Below, one piece after another: positions 40,030-48,725 of a stretch of DNA of 64,000 bases. Origin of the DNA: Dethiobacter alkaliphilus AHT 1 (lineage in GTDB: Bacteria; Bacillota; Dethiobacteria; Dethiobacterales; Dethiobacteraceae); the NCBI RefSeq assembly GCF_000174415.1, contig NZ_ACJM01000001.1:248001-312000 (forward strand). The letters are read 5' to 3'. Both the position numbers and the translations under genes were made by a program. Positions within the stretch are counted from its first letter, which is position 1. Every line of letters starts with the position of its first letter. The notes under the pieces were generated by a model. It saw nothing but the letters and a program-made list of their open reading frames with translations. It was not told the origin of the DNA and did no database searches.

Positions 40030-41139
40030 ATGGTAAAACAATTACACAGACAACAAATTATGGAAATTAAGCCCTACGTGCCGGGTAAGCCGGTGGAAGA
40101 AGTGGAGCGGGAGTTAGGCATCTCTGATGTGATCAAGTTGGCATCCAACGAAAACCCGCTGGGACCGGCACCGGCCTCATTGAAAGTGATGCAGGAGCTA
40201 ATCAACAAAGTTGCCACCTATCCAGACGGCAACTGCTACTATCTGAAAAATTCCCTGGCGGAAAAGTTAAACCTGACTTTTTCCCATTTAGTTGTGGGCA
40301 ACGGGTCCGATGAAGTAATTAAACTGATTGCCGAAGCGTTTCTGGATGAAGGGGACGAAATTATTATGGCTAACCCTTCATTTTCCGAATATGATTTTGC
40401 GGCAAAAATCATGGGGGCACGTACCGTGATGGTGCCCACCAAAGACCTTACCCACGACCTGGAGGCTATGGCGGCGGCGGTGACAGAGAATACCAAGCTG
40501 GTTTTTGTCTGTAACCCCAATAACCCCACCGGTACCATGGTAGGTAAGAAAGAAGTAGAAGCCTTTTTGGATAAACTGCCCCAAGGGGTAATAACCATTT
40601 TTGACGAAGCATATTTCGAATACGTTCTGGCTGAGGATTACCCCGATACCCTGGAGTTTGTCCGTCAGGAGCGGGACGTTATTGTCCTGCGTACTTTCTC
40701 CAAGATTTACGGTTTGGCGGGCCTGCGCATCGGCTATGGCGTAGCCAAGCCAGAGCTTATCGGCCTGATTAGCCGGGTTAAAGAACCCTTTAACGTAAAC
40801 TTGATTGCCCAGGGCGCAGCCCTGGCCGCTTTGGAAGACGTGGATCATGTCAAAAACAGCGTGGCCATGAATGAGGAAGGCAAAAAGTATCTCTACGAAG
40901 AGTTTGAGCGGATGAACCTTCCTTACCAGCCCACCCATGCCAACTTTATCTGGGTTCAGATAAAAGCCGACTGTCAAAAAGCATTTGCCAAGCTGATGCG
41001 CCTGGGTGTCATTGTGCGCACCGGCGACATTTTCGGCGCACCGGATGTGGTCCGGGTGACCGTTGGTACTTCCGAGCAAAATAAACGGTTTATCGAAGCG
41101 CTGGAGAAAGTCTTGACAGAAGAAGGCGTCTTTAGCTAA
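40030..41139 (+). CDS. hisC: Histidinol-phosphate aminotransferase
   Basis: 369 residues, fold type I PLP. Seen: KLASNENPLGPAPASLKVMQ, TYPDGNCYYLKN, GNGSDEVIKLIAEAFLDEGD, FVCNPNNPTGTMV, FDEAYFEYV, the PLP Lys in RTFSKIYGLAGLRIGYGVA, and the C-terminal RTGDIFGAPDVVRVTVGT. Many clostridial HisC enzymes also transaminate aromatic amino acids; next to paaK that wider role (phenylalanine to phenylpyruvate) is worth noting but is inference. No other his genes are near. AGGAGG lies close to the ATG. Confidence 0.92.
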   Translation: MVKQLHRQQIMEIKPYVPGKPVEEVERELGISDVIKLASNENPLGPAPASLKVMQELINKVATYPDGNCYYLKNSLAEKLNLTFSHLVVGNGSDEVIKLIAEAFLDEGDEIIMANPSFSEYDFAAKIMGARTVMVPTKDLTHDLEAMAAAVTENTKLVFVCNPNNPTGTMVGKKEVEAFLDKLPQGVITIFDEAYFEYVLAEDYPDTLEFVRQERDVIVLRTFSKIYGLAGLRIGYGVAKPELIGLISRVKEPFNVNLIAQGAALAALEDVDHVKNSVAMNEEGKKYLYEEFERMNLPYQPTHANFIWVQIKADCQKAFAKLMRLGVIVRTGDIFGAPDVVRVTVGTSEQNKRFIEALEKVLTEEGVFS

Positions 41140-41164
41140 AATAGGATAAACACAACTGCATATC

Positions 41165-41262
41165 TTTCCTGGGGGTGCCCACCAGTGTGGGCTGAGAGGC
41201 AGGGGCGACAAACCCGGCCAACCCTTCGAACCTGAGATGGATTATACCAGCGTAGGGAAGGA
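41165..41262 (+). ncRNA. TPP riboswitch (THI element)
   Basis: The aptamer core is clear: GGGGGTGCCC, then GGGCTGAGAGGC, a P3 extension with GGGGCGACAAACCC, then ACCCTTCGAACCTGA, GATGGATTATACCAGCGTA and GGGAAGGA closing P1. It lies before a terminator and thiM-thiW-thiC, so thiamine pyrophosphate should switch off transcription of the thiazole salvage, thiazole transport and HMP genes. Confidence 0.96.
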
Positions 41263-41299
41263 CCGCAAAAGTGGCAGCGCAACAGAAGTAACAGAAGCA

Positions 41300-41336
41300 A
41301 AGCCGCGGACTAAACCGGTCCGCGGCTTATTTTTGT
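41300..41336 (+). terminator. Riboswitch-controlled terminator
   Basis: AAGCCGCGGAC-TAAACCG-GTCCGCGGCTT then ATTTTTG. It lies 37 bases after the TPP aptamer, the expected expression platform. Confidence 0.92.
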
Positions 41337-41337
41337 T

Positions 41338-41435
41338 TACTGCTAGCATTATAACGCTTCGCAGATAGCGAAGCTGCTAGTGTAAGCAGTACTGAAAGGC
41401 GCGCGCTGAGGAAACCGAAAGAGCGCGCCTTTCTT
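41338..41435 (+). repeat. Dispersed two-hairpin element, copy E (full)
   Basis: Hairpin I: TACTGCT (41338-41344) / AGCAGTA (41385-41391), a compensated change against TACTGGC / GCCAGTA of copy C, enclosing GCTTCGC-AGATA-GCGAAGC. Hairpin II: AAAGGCGCGC / GCGCGCCTTT with loop core AGGAAACCGAA. Ends TTTCTTGT. It stands between the riboswitch terminator and thiM. Confidence 0.9.
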
Positions 41436-41502
41436 GTGCAGGATTTTGCATGGTTTTTGCGAAAAAAGGTCCGTCCCCATTTTGTGTGAGGAGGTTTTGG
41501 TT

Positions 41503-42306
41503 TTGGAGATTGGTGGGTTGTTGGAGAAGTTGAGAGAGGAAAAGCCTTTGGTGCATCATATTACCAATATGGTGACCATGAGTGAGTGTGCCAATGTGAC
41601 GCTGGTGGCAGGAGGGCTACCCATTATGGCCCATGCGCCCCAAGAGGTGGCGGAGATGGTGAGTCATGCCGGGGCTTTGGTATTAAATATCGGGACGCTG
41701 ACGCCGGCGCAGGTGGATGCCATGGTGCTGGCGGGCCGGCGGGCCAATGAGCTGGGCCTGCCTGTGGTGCTGGATCCGGTGGGAGCCGGAGCCACTTCCC
41801 TGCGCTTAGAGGCAGCCAAGCGTCTATTAAAAGAAATTAAAATCAGCATCATTAAGGGGAATGAAGCAGAAGTTGCCATAATGGCCGGAGGTGCCGCCGA
41901 GATTAAGGGAGTGGAGTCCATTAACGTCAGCGGTGATGTGGTGGAGCTGGCCGCTTCCCTGGCCCGGGATACCAATGCTGTGGTGGCGGTAACCGGTGCG
42001 GTGGACCGGGTCACCGACGGAGAGAGAATGGTGGAGGTTACAAACGGTAATGCCCTCATGGCTACGGTGGTAGGAACAGGCTGTATGACAGCCTCTGTGA
42101 TGGGCTGCTTTGCTGCGGTGGAAAAAGATACCCTTAAGGCTGCGGTGGCAGCACTTGTGACCTTTAATGTGGCGGCGGAGCTGGCGGCACGCAATTCTGA
42201 TGCACCGGCTTCTTTTAAGTCTCAGCTTTTTGATGAACTGTATCGGTTAGATGAGCAAACAATTAAAACCAGACAAAATATCAAAGAAAGGATGATAAAC
42301 CAGTGA
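41503..42306 (+). CDS. thiM: Hydroxyethylthiazole kinase
   Basis: 267 residues. It phosphorylates the salvaged thiazole alcohol for thiamine synthesis. Seen: KPLVHHITNMVTMSECANVT (substrate end), GGLPIMAHAPQEVAEM, VVLDPVGAGATSLR, IIKGNEAEVAIMAGG, AVTGAVDRVTDGERM and the anion hole VGTGCMTASVMGCF with catalytic Cys/Ser region. Start TTG 41503, eight bases after GAGGAGG. Its stop overlaps the GTG of thiW. Controlled by the upstream TPP riboswitch. thiE and thiD are not in the window. Confidence 0.94.
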   Translation: MEIGGLLEKLREEKPLVHHITNMVTMSECANVTLVAGGLPIMAHAPQEVAEMVSHAGALVLNIGTLTPAQVDAMVLAGRRANELGLPVVLDPVGAGATSLRLEAAKRLLKEIKISIIKGNEAEVAIMAGGAAEIKGVESINVSGDVVELAASLARDTNAVVAVTGAVDRVTDGERMVEVTNGNALMATVVGTGCMTASVMGCFAAVEKDTLKAAVAALVTFNVAAELAARNSDAPASFKSQLFDELYRLDEQTIKTRQNIKERMINQ

Positions 42307-42797
42307 GTGTAAAAAGATTAGTGGCAATGGGCCTGTTAACTGCAATTGGGACCTTAGCCGGCGTTTTTTCCATTCCTGTGGCAGGAGCCATGATTTTTCC
42401 GGTTCAGCATGCCATTAATGTGCTGGCGGCAGTATTATTGGGTCCCGGGCCCGCGGTGCTGGTGGCTTTTGCCGTGGCGCTGCTGCGTAACCTGTTGGGG
42501 ACCGGAACGGTTTTGGCTTTTCCCGGCGGTATGATTGGTGCCTTTGTGGCCGGTTATGCTTTTAGGTTCTTTAAGCGGGATTATGCTGCGGCTGTGGGCG
42601 AAGTTTTCGGCACCGGTATCCTGGGAGCCCTGGCGGCAGTCCCGTTGGCACGCTTGGTACTAGGAAGTGAGGCCATTGCTTTTGTTTTTGTGATACCCTT
42701 TGCCACCAGCAGCCTGGCCGGTGCGGTATTAGGACTTGTAGTATTAAAAGGCGTGGCGGTTGCCGCGCCAAAACAACTGGGAGAAGAGGGGAAATAA
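42303..42797 (+). CDS. thiW: Thiazole-specific ECF transporter S component ThiW
   Basis: 164 residues, five or six membrane helices. The family marks are visible: LVAMGLLTAIGTLAGVFSIP, GAMIFPVQHAINVLAAVLLG (substrate loop), RNLLGTGTVLAFPGGMIGA and LARLVLGSEAIAFVFVIPF. ThiW is the substrate-binding unit of an energy-coupling-factor importer for hydroxyethylthiazole; the shared EcfA/A'/T module is encoded elsewhere. Lying between thiM and thiC under a TPP riboswitch is the known context. Confidence 0.93.
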   Translation: MSVKRLVAMGLLTAIGTLAGVFSIPVAGAMIFPVQHAINVLAAVLLGPGPAVLVAFAVALLRNLLGTGTVLAFPGGMIGAFVAGYAFRFFKRDYAAAVGEVFGTGILGALAAVPLARLVLGSEAIAFVFVIPFATSSLAGAVLGLVVLKGVAVAAPKQLGEEGK

Positions 42798-44096
42798 GTG
42801 ACACAACTGATTAAAGCAAGAGAGGGAATTATCACTCAGGAAATGATTGCTGCTGCCAAAAAGGAAAATGTAGAACCGGAGCTGATCCGGCAGGGTTTGG
42901 TTGACGGCACGTTGGTGGTGCCGGCCAATGTTAATCATAAGTCGCTGGAGCCATGCGCCATTGGCAAAGGCACCAAGACAAAGGTTAATGCCAATATCGG
43001 TACATCCACCGATTTCCCCGATCCTGAGGCGGAACTGGAGAAGCTGCGACAGGTTGTGGATGCCGGCGCCGATGCGGTGATGGATTTATCCACCGGCCCC
43101 AATATTACCGATACCAGGCGGCGCATGCTGGGCGCCTCGCCCCTGCCGGTGGGGACGGTCCCCGTTTATCAGGCCACCGCAGAAGCCAATGTGCGCTACG
43201 GTGCCATGATGAAGCTGACCGCCGACGACCTTTTTGACGTGGTGGAGGAGCAGTGTAAAGACGGGGTGGACTTTATTACCGTCCACTGCGGGATTACCCG
43301 CCAGGTCATTGACGTCTTGAAAAAACGCCGGCGCGTGGCCGATATTGTCAGCCGCGGCGGCGCCTTTCTTACCGGTTGGATGCTGCACCATGACCGGGAA
43401 AATCCGCTTTATGAACGCTACGATGAGCTATTGGAAATTGCTGCCCGCTATGATGTGACCCTTAGCCTGGGTGACGGGCTGCGACCCGGTTGCCTGGCTG
43501 ATGCCACCGACGGCCCGCAGATTCAGGAGCTGCTTGTTTTGGGCGAACTGGTGGAGCGGGCCTGGGAGAAGGGCGTGCAGGTGATGGTGGAAGGCCCGGG
43601 CCATGTGCCGCTGGATCAGGTGCGCTCCAATGTTGACCTGCAGAAATCGCTGTGTAAAGGGGCACCGTTTTATGTGCTGGGGCCGCTGGTCACCGATGTG
43701 GCGCCGGGTTATGACCATATTACTTCCGCCATCGGCGGAGCACTGGCTGCCTGGGCCGGTGCGGATTTCCTCTGCTATGTAACTCCGGCAGAACATTTGG
43801 GCCTGCCCGATGCCAAAGATGTGCGTGACGGCATAATGGCCAGCCGCATTGCCGCCCATGCCGCCGATATTGCCAAAGGTCTTCCCGGAGCAGCGGAGTG
43901 GGATTTGTCCATGGCCAAAGCGCGCAAGGCACTGGACTGGGAGAAGCAGATCGAGCTTTCCATCGACCCCGGTCATGCTGCGGCGGTGCGCAAAAAGAAA
44001 AACCCCGAACACAGAGAGGAATGCTCCATGTGCGGGGAGTTTTGTGCCATGAAAGTTGTGGCGGAAGCACTGGGCACCGAAGCCGAGTGCTGCTAA
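42798..44096 (+). CDS. thiC: Phosphomethylpyrimidine synthase
   Basis: 432 residues, the short ThiC form of anaerobes. A radical SAM enzyme that turns aminoimidazole ribotide into HMP-phosphate. Seen: [102 protein letters not shown], and the unusual C-terminal cluster [11 protein letters not shown] (CxxCxxxxC). The GTG directly follows the thiW stop. Its stop codon overlaps that of the convergent PRC-barrel gene. Confidence 0.97.
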   Translation: MTQLIKAREGIITQEMIAAAKKENVEPELIRQGLVDGTLVVPANVNHKSLEPCAIGKGTKTKVNANIGTSTDFPDPEAELEKLRQVVDAGADAVMDLSTGPNITDTRRRMLGASPLPVGTVPVYQATAEANVRYGAMMKLTADDLFDVVEEQCKDGVDFITVHCGITRQVIDVLKKRRRVADIVSRGGAFLTGWMLHHDRENPLYERYDELLEIAARYDVTLSLGDGLRPGCLADATDGPQIQELLVLGELVERAWEKGVQVMVEGPGHVPLDQVRSNVDLQKSLCKGAPFYVLGPLVTDVAPGYDHITSAIGGALAAWAGADFLCYVTPAEHLGLPDAKDVRDGIMASRIAAHAADIAKGLPGAAEWDLSMAKARKALDWEKQIELSIDPGHAAAVRKKKNPEHREECSMCGEFCAMKVVAEALGTEAECC

Positions 44097-45241
44097 TCTC
44101 CTAAGACATCTTTAATTTGTTTTTTAATGGGGTCAAGAGCCAGTTGTACATCGCCTGCTGCCGCTGACAAAAACAGCTGCGGCAGGCGTTCTGCATTTTC
44201 TGCCGCCTCACGCATCTCGGCGGTTACCTGATCACCCCGGCCTCCCAGCAGGATGCCGTTTTTATCATAGACCGGATGTGCCAGCTTTTTACCCAGCACA
44301 TATTGGCGAATCTTGGTCCGGGTTTCATCTTCCAGTTCACGGCCGCCCTGAGCCAGGCGCCCCTGCAGCTGAAACCAGAGTTCCCGCAGCTCGGAAGTGG
44401 GACCCGGTCTGTCATCTTCCAGTCTGCGGACCAGCCATTCATGGGAGCGGTCCCGCAGGCTCTGCCAGCTTTCCAAAAGCTTTTTGCTGCCGGTGTCCAG
44501 CTTTTCCCTGGTAAAGTCCAGACCCTCCAGCAATTCACTGACGCCGGCGGCAATCAATACCTGTGTAAGGCGGTTTTTCTCCCGGGCATGGCTGATGACG
44601 TCAATGGTTACCGTTTCTCCTTTGCGAATAATAAAGTTGCCGTCGTCATCGGTCACATCCTGACCGGCTTCCCTTTCCAGCACAAATTCGATCGCTTTGG
44701 CTTCCAGGGAGTGGGGAATCTGACGACCCATCCGGTCTGTGGTGTCCACTGCTTCCGCTTCGCGGGCCTGCACCAGATAATCTGCATTAACGATAATAAA
44801 ATCACGGCCAAAGTTTTCCACCACCGCCACCGGCAGGGCCAGGTGCTCACGGGTTTTGTCTACCAGCAAAAATATTTCCGTTAAGGCGCCATCCTCTGCG
44901 GTAAAGGACAGCTCCTCCACTGTGCCGGCCAGCGACCCGTCCACCGTAACAACCTTGGTGCCTATTATTTTTCGGTCCATAAGGGCAGCTAATTCCGGCT
45001 GTTCATCCGCCTGCTGTACCGCATCATGGCTCTGCAGCGTGACGGCGTCACCACCGATGCTGCGAATTGAGGCAAAGGGAATTAACTCGGTTTTTGTTTT
45101 CAGGAGTGAGCGTTCGCCCACCTCCAGTGCAGCCACGCTGCGGGTGGCAGGATTGATCACCAAACTGTGAATCCGCCCCAGCAGCTTTCCTTCGCTAAGC
45201 TCAATAACAGGCAGGCCCACAACATCTCGCGACTTTTTCAT
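44093..45241 (-). CDS. PRC-barrel domain protein, two barrels plus long helical tail
   Basis: 382 residues. PRC-barrel 1 (about 4-78): [41 protein letters not shown]-barrel 2 (about 90-165): [41 protein letters not shown] mainly helical part follows (165-382) with [20 protein letters not shown] and a third short barrel-like strand, [19 protein letters not shown], near residue 330. YlmC/YlmH-type barrels act in sporulation, RNA processing or photosynthesis; the role here is unknown. Start 45241 follows GGGGTGAAACCA. Stops overlap with thiC. Confidence 0.82.
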   Translation of the reverse strand: MKKSRDVVGLPVIELSEGKLLGRIHSLVINPATRSVAALEVGERSLLKTKTELIPFASIRSIGGDAVTLQSHDAVQQADEQPELAALMDRKIIGTKVVTVDGSLAGTVEELSFTAEDGALTEIFLLVDKTREHLALPVAVVENFGRDFIIVNADYLVQAREAEAVDTTDRMGRQIPHSLEAKAIEFVLEREAGQDVTDDDGNFIIRKGETVTIDVISHAREKNRLTQVLIAAGVSELLEGLDFTREKLDTGSKKLLESWQSLRDRSHEWLVRRLEDDRPGPTSELRELWFQLQGRLAQGGRELEDETRTKIRQYVLGKKLAHPVYDKNGILLGGRGDQVTAEMREAAENAERLPQLFLSAAAGDVQLALDPIKKQIKDVLGD

Positions 45242-45362
45242 TGGTTTCACCCCGATTCTCTGAATTACTGCGATATTTCCAGTATACCCTAATTCTGACG
45301 GCCATACAAACAACCATGCCAGGTTTTTATCAACCTGTAACAATTTTTAATAGCGCTGTACA

Positions 45363-45391
45363 TTGTTTTTTGGGCAAAAGAGCGCTATAAT
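45363..45391 (+). promoter_or_regulatory. Promoter of the thiL-tsaE-tsaB-rimI-tsaD operon
   Basis: A perfect TATAAT (45386-45391) has TTGTTT (45363-45368) 17 bases upstream. AGCGCT occurs just before TATAAT and again about 30 bases upstream. Confidence 0.6.
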
Positions 45392-45411
45392 CAGAAAATA
45401 GGTGGTAATGC

Positions 45412-46419
45412 ATGAAAATAAAGGATTTGGGCGAACGTGCCCTGATAAAACAGATCACCGAAGTGCTTGGGGAAAGCGCCTCGGCCAACGGGTTTGTGGG
45501 AATAGGCGATGATGCGGCTCTGACAACCTGTAATAAAGAAGCGTGGCTTGTTACCAGCAAAGATATGCTGGTGGAGGGCGTTCATTTTTTGCTGCCTGCC
45601 ATGACTCCTGCGGATTTGGGCTACAAAGCTCTGGCGGTAAATATCAGCGATATTGCCGCCATGGGTGGCGTGCCGCGCCACGCGTATGTGGCGCTGGCTT
45701 TGCCCAAAGAAACAGGGGTGGAATTTATTCTGGAGTTTTACCGTGGCATGGGTCCGCTGGCCGCAGAATTGGGCACCACCATCAGCGGTGGCGATACCGT
45801 TTCTTCACCCGGCCCTCTGATGATCAGTATCACGGTGCAGGGGGAAGTTGACCGGCAAAAAGCACTTTTGCGCAGCGGTGCCTCTCCCGGAGATATACTT
45901 TGTACCACCGGGCCCCTTGGCGCTTCTGCCGCCGGCCTGGCTCTGCTTTTAAACAGGGAGCTGGACTGCCCGGAAAAGCTGCGTTCTCAGGCTCTGAATG
46001 CCCACTTCCGTCCCGTCCCCCGGGTACGGGAAGCTGATTTTCTGGCCCACAGCGGTGCAGTTACCGCAGCCATGGACATTTCAGACGGTCTTTTGGAGGA
46101 CTTGGGTGAAATAAGCCAGGCCAGCGGCTGCGGAGTGCTGTTGGAGGAAGATAAAATCCCGGTCCACCCTGCTGCCCAACAGATTGCTCCTCTGGCGCAA
46201 AGTTTGGCGGCGGAATGGGCCTTAAACGGCGGCGAAGATTATGAGCTACTTTTGGCTGTGCAAAGCCGGCGATTTGCGTCCCTGTCCCGGGAGTATGAAA
46301 GTCGCTTTGGAGTGCCGCTTATGCCAATCGGTAAAGTGGTGGGGGAAAAGGGCCTGTGGATGGTTACAAAAGAGGGAAAACGGGTAAAACTAACGATTAA
46401 GGGTTTTCAGCATTTTTAA
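45412..46419 (+). CDS. thiL: Thiamine-monophosphate kinase
   Basis: 335 residues, PurM-like fold. It makes thiamine pyrophosphate from the monophosphate. Seen: GIGDDAALTTC (Mg/ATP Asp pair), TSKDMLVEGVHFLLPAMTPA, DLGYKALAVNISDIAAMGG, TISGGDTVSSPGPLMISITV, AMDISDGLLEDLGEI and LNGGEDYELLLAV. ATG behind GGTGG. It heads the ydiA-ydiE-like operon with the t6A genes, as in B. subtilis, and is apart from the riboswitch operon. Confidence 0.96.
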   Translation: MKIKDLGERALIKQITEVLGESASANGFVGIGDDAALTTCNKEAWLVTSKDMLVEGVHFLLPAMTPADLGYKALAVNISDIAAMGGVPRHAYVALALPKETGVEFILEFYRGMGPLAAELGTTISGGDTVSSPGPLMISITVQGEVDRQKALLRSGASPGDILCTTGPLGASAAGLALLLNRELDCPEKLRSQALNAHFRPVPRVREADFLAHSGAVTAAMDISDGLLEDLGEISQASGCGVLLEEDKIPVHPAAQQIAPLAQSLAAEWALNGGEDYELLLAVQSRRFASLSREYESRFGVPLMPIGKVVGEKGLWMVTKEGKRVKLTIKGFQHF

Positions 46420-46431
46420 GGTGGTTGAACA

Positions 46432-46905
46432 TTGGAACATGTAATTTATACCCATAGTGAAGAGGAGACGGAGCAGGTAGCGGCGGAGCTGGGAAAAAGT
46501 TTGTTTCCCGGGGCGGTGGTGCTTTTACAGGGTGATTTAGGAGCGGGCAAGACCGTATTTGCCCGCGGGGTGGGTCAGGGGCTCGGTGTGGCCACCCACA
46601 TCCAAAGCCCCACCTTTACCTTGATGAATGCCCATCAGGGACGCATTCCTTTTTATCATTTTGACCTGTACCGTCTGGAATCGGAAGAGGAGCTTTTTGA
46701 ATTGGGCATGGAGGAATATTTAGACGGCGACGGCGTCAGCCTGTTGGAGTGGGCGGAAAAGTTCCCGGAGTATTTTACTCTGCCTGTACTGCAGGTAACC
46801 ATAGAAGTACTAAGCGCCACTAAAAGGCGACTGGTGCTGAGGGCAGAGGCCGGGCCCTATGAACAGGTAATCACTGCCTTGGCTGCGGGGGGTACAAAAC
46901 GTTGA
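46432..46905 (+). CDS. tsaE: tRNA t6A modification ATPase TsaE
   Basis: 157 residues. P-loop GDLGAGKTVFARGVGQGLGV, QSPTFTLMNAH, FYHFDLYRLESEEELFELGM (with Asp/Arg conserved) and LLEWAEKFPEYF. It binds the TsaB-TsaD pair and drives cycles of threonylcarbamoyladenosine formation at A37 of ANN-decoding tRNAs. TTG start behind AAGGTGG; the 3' end overlaps tsaB by four bases. Confidence 0.96.
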   Translation: MEHVIYTHSEEETEQVAAELGKSLFPGAVVLLQGDLGAGKTVFARGVGQGLGVATHIQSPTFTLMNAHQGRIPFYHFDLYRLESEEELFELGMEEYLDGDGVSLLEWAEKFPEYFTLPVLQVTIEVLSATKRRLVLRAEAGPYEQVITALAAGGTKR

Positions 46906-47630
46906 GGGTACTGGGAATCGACAGCGCTACGCTGGTCTGTAGTGTGGCACTGGTGTCGGAAGAAAAAACACTGGCAGAATACAACCTGCAGGTTAAAAAA
47001 ACACATTCGGAACGTCTGCTGCCTTTGATTGCAGCCATGCTTCGTGATACAGGCCTAAAACCCGCCGATCTGGACGGTGTGGCGGTAGCTGCAGGTCCCG
47101 GCTCCTTTACCGGAGTGCGTATCGGTATGGTAACGGCCAAATCGCTTGGCCAGGCCCTGGCTGTTCCCCTGGCGGGAGTCTCCACCCTCCAGGCCTTGGC
47201 CGCACAGCACCCCCATTTCCCCGGAGTAGTCTGTCCCATTCTTGATGCTCGGCGCGACCAGGTATACAACGCCGTATTTCTGCCGGGAGAGCTGCCTGAG
47301 CATATCCAAAAGGAACGGGCTCTGGCCTTGGGTGAACTGTTGGCTGAGCTCAAAGACGGGGAAAAGGATGTGCTGTTTGTGGGAGATGCGGTACCCCTTC
47401 ATCGGGAGACAATAGCTGATGCTCTGGGCCGGCGGGCCTGCTTTATGCCTCCGGAGAGCTCTGTCTGCCGCGCAGCGGCGGTAGCCCGACTGGGCCTAAA
47501 AGAGCTGCAGGCCGGTGGCGGCCGGACATGGCGGGATTTGGAGCCCCAATATGTACGCCGTTCCGAGGCGGAAGTGAAATATTTGGCCCGCAAAAAGCAA
47601 GGAGGCACTGGGCTTGACTGTGACAATTGA
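46902..47630 (+). CDS. tsaB: tRNA t6A modification subunit TsaB
   Basis: 242 residues, ASKHA fold. Seen: VLGIDSATLVCSVALVSEEK, HSERLLPLIAAMLRDTG, VAAGPGSFTGVRIGMVTAKS (the family signature) and PILDARRDQVYNAVFLPG. It is a catalytically dead partner that dimerises with TsaD. TTG start inside the tsaE stop (GTTGA). Its 3' end overlaps the rimI start by 17 bases. Confidence 0.96.
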   Translation: MRVLGIDSATLVCSVALVSEEKTLAEYNLQVKKTHSERLLPLIAAMLRDTGLKPADLDGVAVAAGPGSFTGVRIGMVTAKSLGQALAVPLAGVSTLQALAAQHPHFPGVVCPILDARRDQVYNAVFLPGELPEHIQKERALALGELLAELKDGEKDVLFVGDAVPLHRETIADALGRRACFMPPESSVCRAAAVARLGLKELQAGGGRTWRDLEPQYVRRSEAEVKYLARKKQGGTGLDCDN

Positions 47631-48093
47631 ACCGATGAAATTTTCTCACGTTGACCGGGTAGCCCAGATTGAAAAAATGGTGTACCGTTACCCCTGGACC
47701 AGGCATGCCTTTGCCGGAGAAGTGGTGGATAATAGTTTTGCTTCGTATTATGTGGCAGTGGAAGATGATGAAGTGGTGGGATATGCCGGTATTTGGATAA
47801 TCCTTGATGAAGCCCATGTCACTAACCTTGCAGTGTGCCCCACCAGGCAAAATCGCGGTGTGGGCCAAATGCTTTTGTATCACCTGATTAAGGTAGCAAG
47901 AGAAAAAGGTGCCCTGCGAATGACGCTGGAAGTGCGGTTTTCCAATCGAAAGGCTCAGGATTTATATAAAAAATTTGGCTTTGTTTCCTGTGGCGTCCGG
48001 CCCAATTATTATCGGGATGAAGATGCAATGATTATGTGGCTGGAGGATTTGCAGCGCGGCCACGGGTTTGAAGGCGCAGAGGGACAGCCCTAA
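47614..48093 (+). CDS. rimI: Ribosomal-protein-alanine N-acetyltransferase RimI
   Basis: 159 residues, GNAT fold. Seen: IEPMKFSHVDRVAQIEKMVY, the WTRHAFAGEV segment, GYAGIWIILDEAHVTNLAVC, the acetyl-CoA loop RQNRGVGQMLLYHLIKVA (QxxGxG), LEVRFSNRKAQDLYKKFGF and the late YYRDEDAMIMWLE. It acetylates the N-terminus of S18. TTG 47614 lies eight bases after AAGGAGG inside tsaB. Operon place as in B. subtilis ydiD. Confidence 0.94.
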   Translation: MTVTIEPMKFSHVDRVAQIEKMVYRYPWTRHAFAGEVVDNSFASYYVAVEDDEVVGYAGIWIILDEAHVTNLAVCPTRQNRGVGQMLLYHLIKVAREKGALRMTLEVRFSNRKAQDLYKKFGFVSCGVRPNYYRDEDAMIMWLEDLQRGHGFEGAEGQP

Positions 48094-48106
48094 CCGGAGG
48101 AGAATA

Positions 48107-48709
48107 ATGTTTGAAAAATTTTGTAAGCGGCTTTGCCTGCACACTAAAGCAGCACGCATCGCTTTTTTCAGCTCACTGATTTTTATTCTGTCCATCACCG
48201 TAATAGCAATTGTTTATCTCAGTGAAACGCCGGCCATTCCCACTCCCCCTGTGGTGGAGGCCTTTGAACCCACCGAGCTGGAAGCACGGTTTGTCTCTGA
48301 GTTTGGAGAGGAACAAGGCAGGCAGCTTTTTGGCCTGGTGCAGGAATCGGCGGCGGAAGGTGATTATGTACTGCAGAGTTATCATCTTTTGCGCGGAGAG
48401 ACCGCTCTTACTGCAGGTCAGGCCAGAGAGCGGCTGGTTGATTTACAAAGAAACTGGGATGAAACTGCCGGCCCGTTACTTGCAGCGGAGGATGCTTTCA
48501 TCCTGGCTGTAAGCGAAGATGTAGAGGAAGCAATATCACTGGCAAGGCGTGGATTAGAAAGGGGAATTCCCTTTATTAACAGAGCGCTGTCCAGAGCCAG
48601 AGGGAAGTTTTATGATCTAAATAACGTTTTGCTCACAGAAGATAAAAGTGAGAATTATTATGGAGAGACCAGGTTGGGGCAGCTTGTGGAAACGGAAGCC
48701 CTGCGCTGA
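48107..48709 (+). CDS. Membrane-anchored protein of unknown function within the t6A operon
   Basis: 200 residues. A basic N-terminus (FEKFCKRLCLHTKAARIAFF) is followed by one membrane helix (SSLIFILSITVIAIVYLS). The rest is outside or periplasm-facing and mostly helical: FVSEFGEEQGRQLFGLVQES, GQARERLVDLQRNWDETAGP, EDVEEAISLARRGLERGIPF. No domain is recognised. It sits between rimI and tsaD, where most Firmicutes have no gene. CCGGAGGAGAATA is a strong ribosome site. Whether it bears on t6A synthesis is unknown; an insertion into the operon is the simplest reading. Confidence 0.75.
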   Translation: MFEKFCKRLCLHTKAARIAFFSSLIFILSITVIAIVYLSETPAIPTPPVVEAFEPTELEARFVSEFGEEQGRQLFGLVQESAAEGDYVLQSYHLLRGETALTAGQARERLVDLQRNWDETAGPLLAAEDAFILAVSEDVEEAISLARRGLERGIPFINRALSRARGKFYDLNNVLLTEDKSENYYGETRLGQLVETEALR

Positions 48710-48725
48710 ACGGATGTGAAGAAAA

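Noticed and set aside
44276-44884. Open frame of about 200 codons on the plus strand
   Set aside because: It is fully antisense to the PRC-barrel gene, has no ribosome site and low-complexity Gln/Phe content; a shadow frame.
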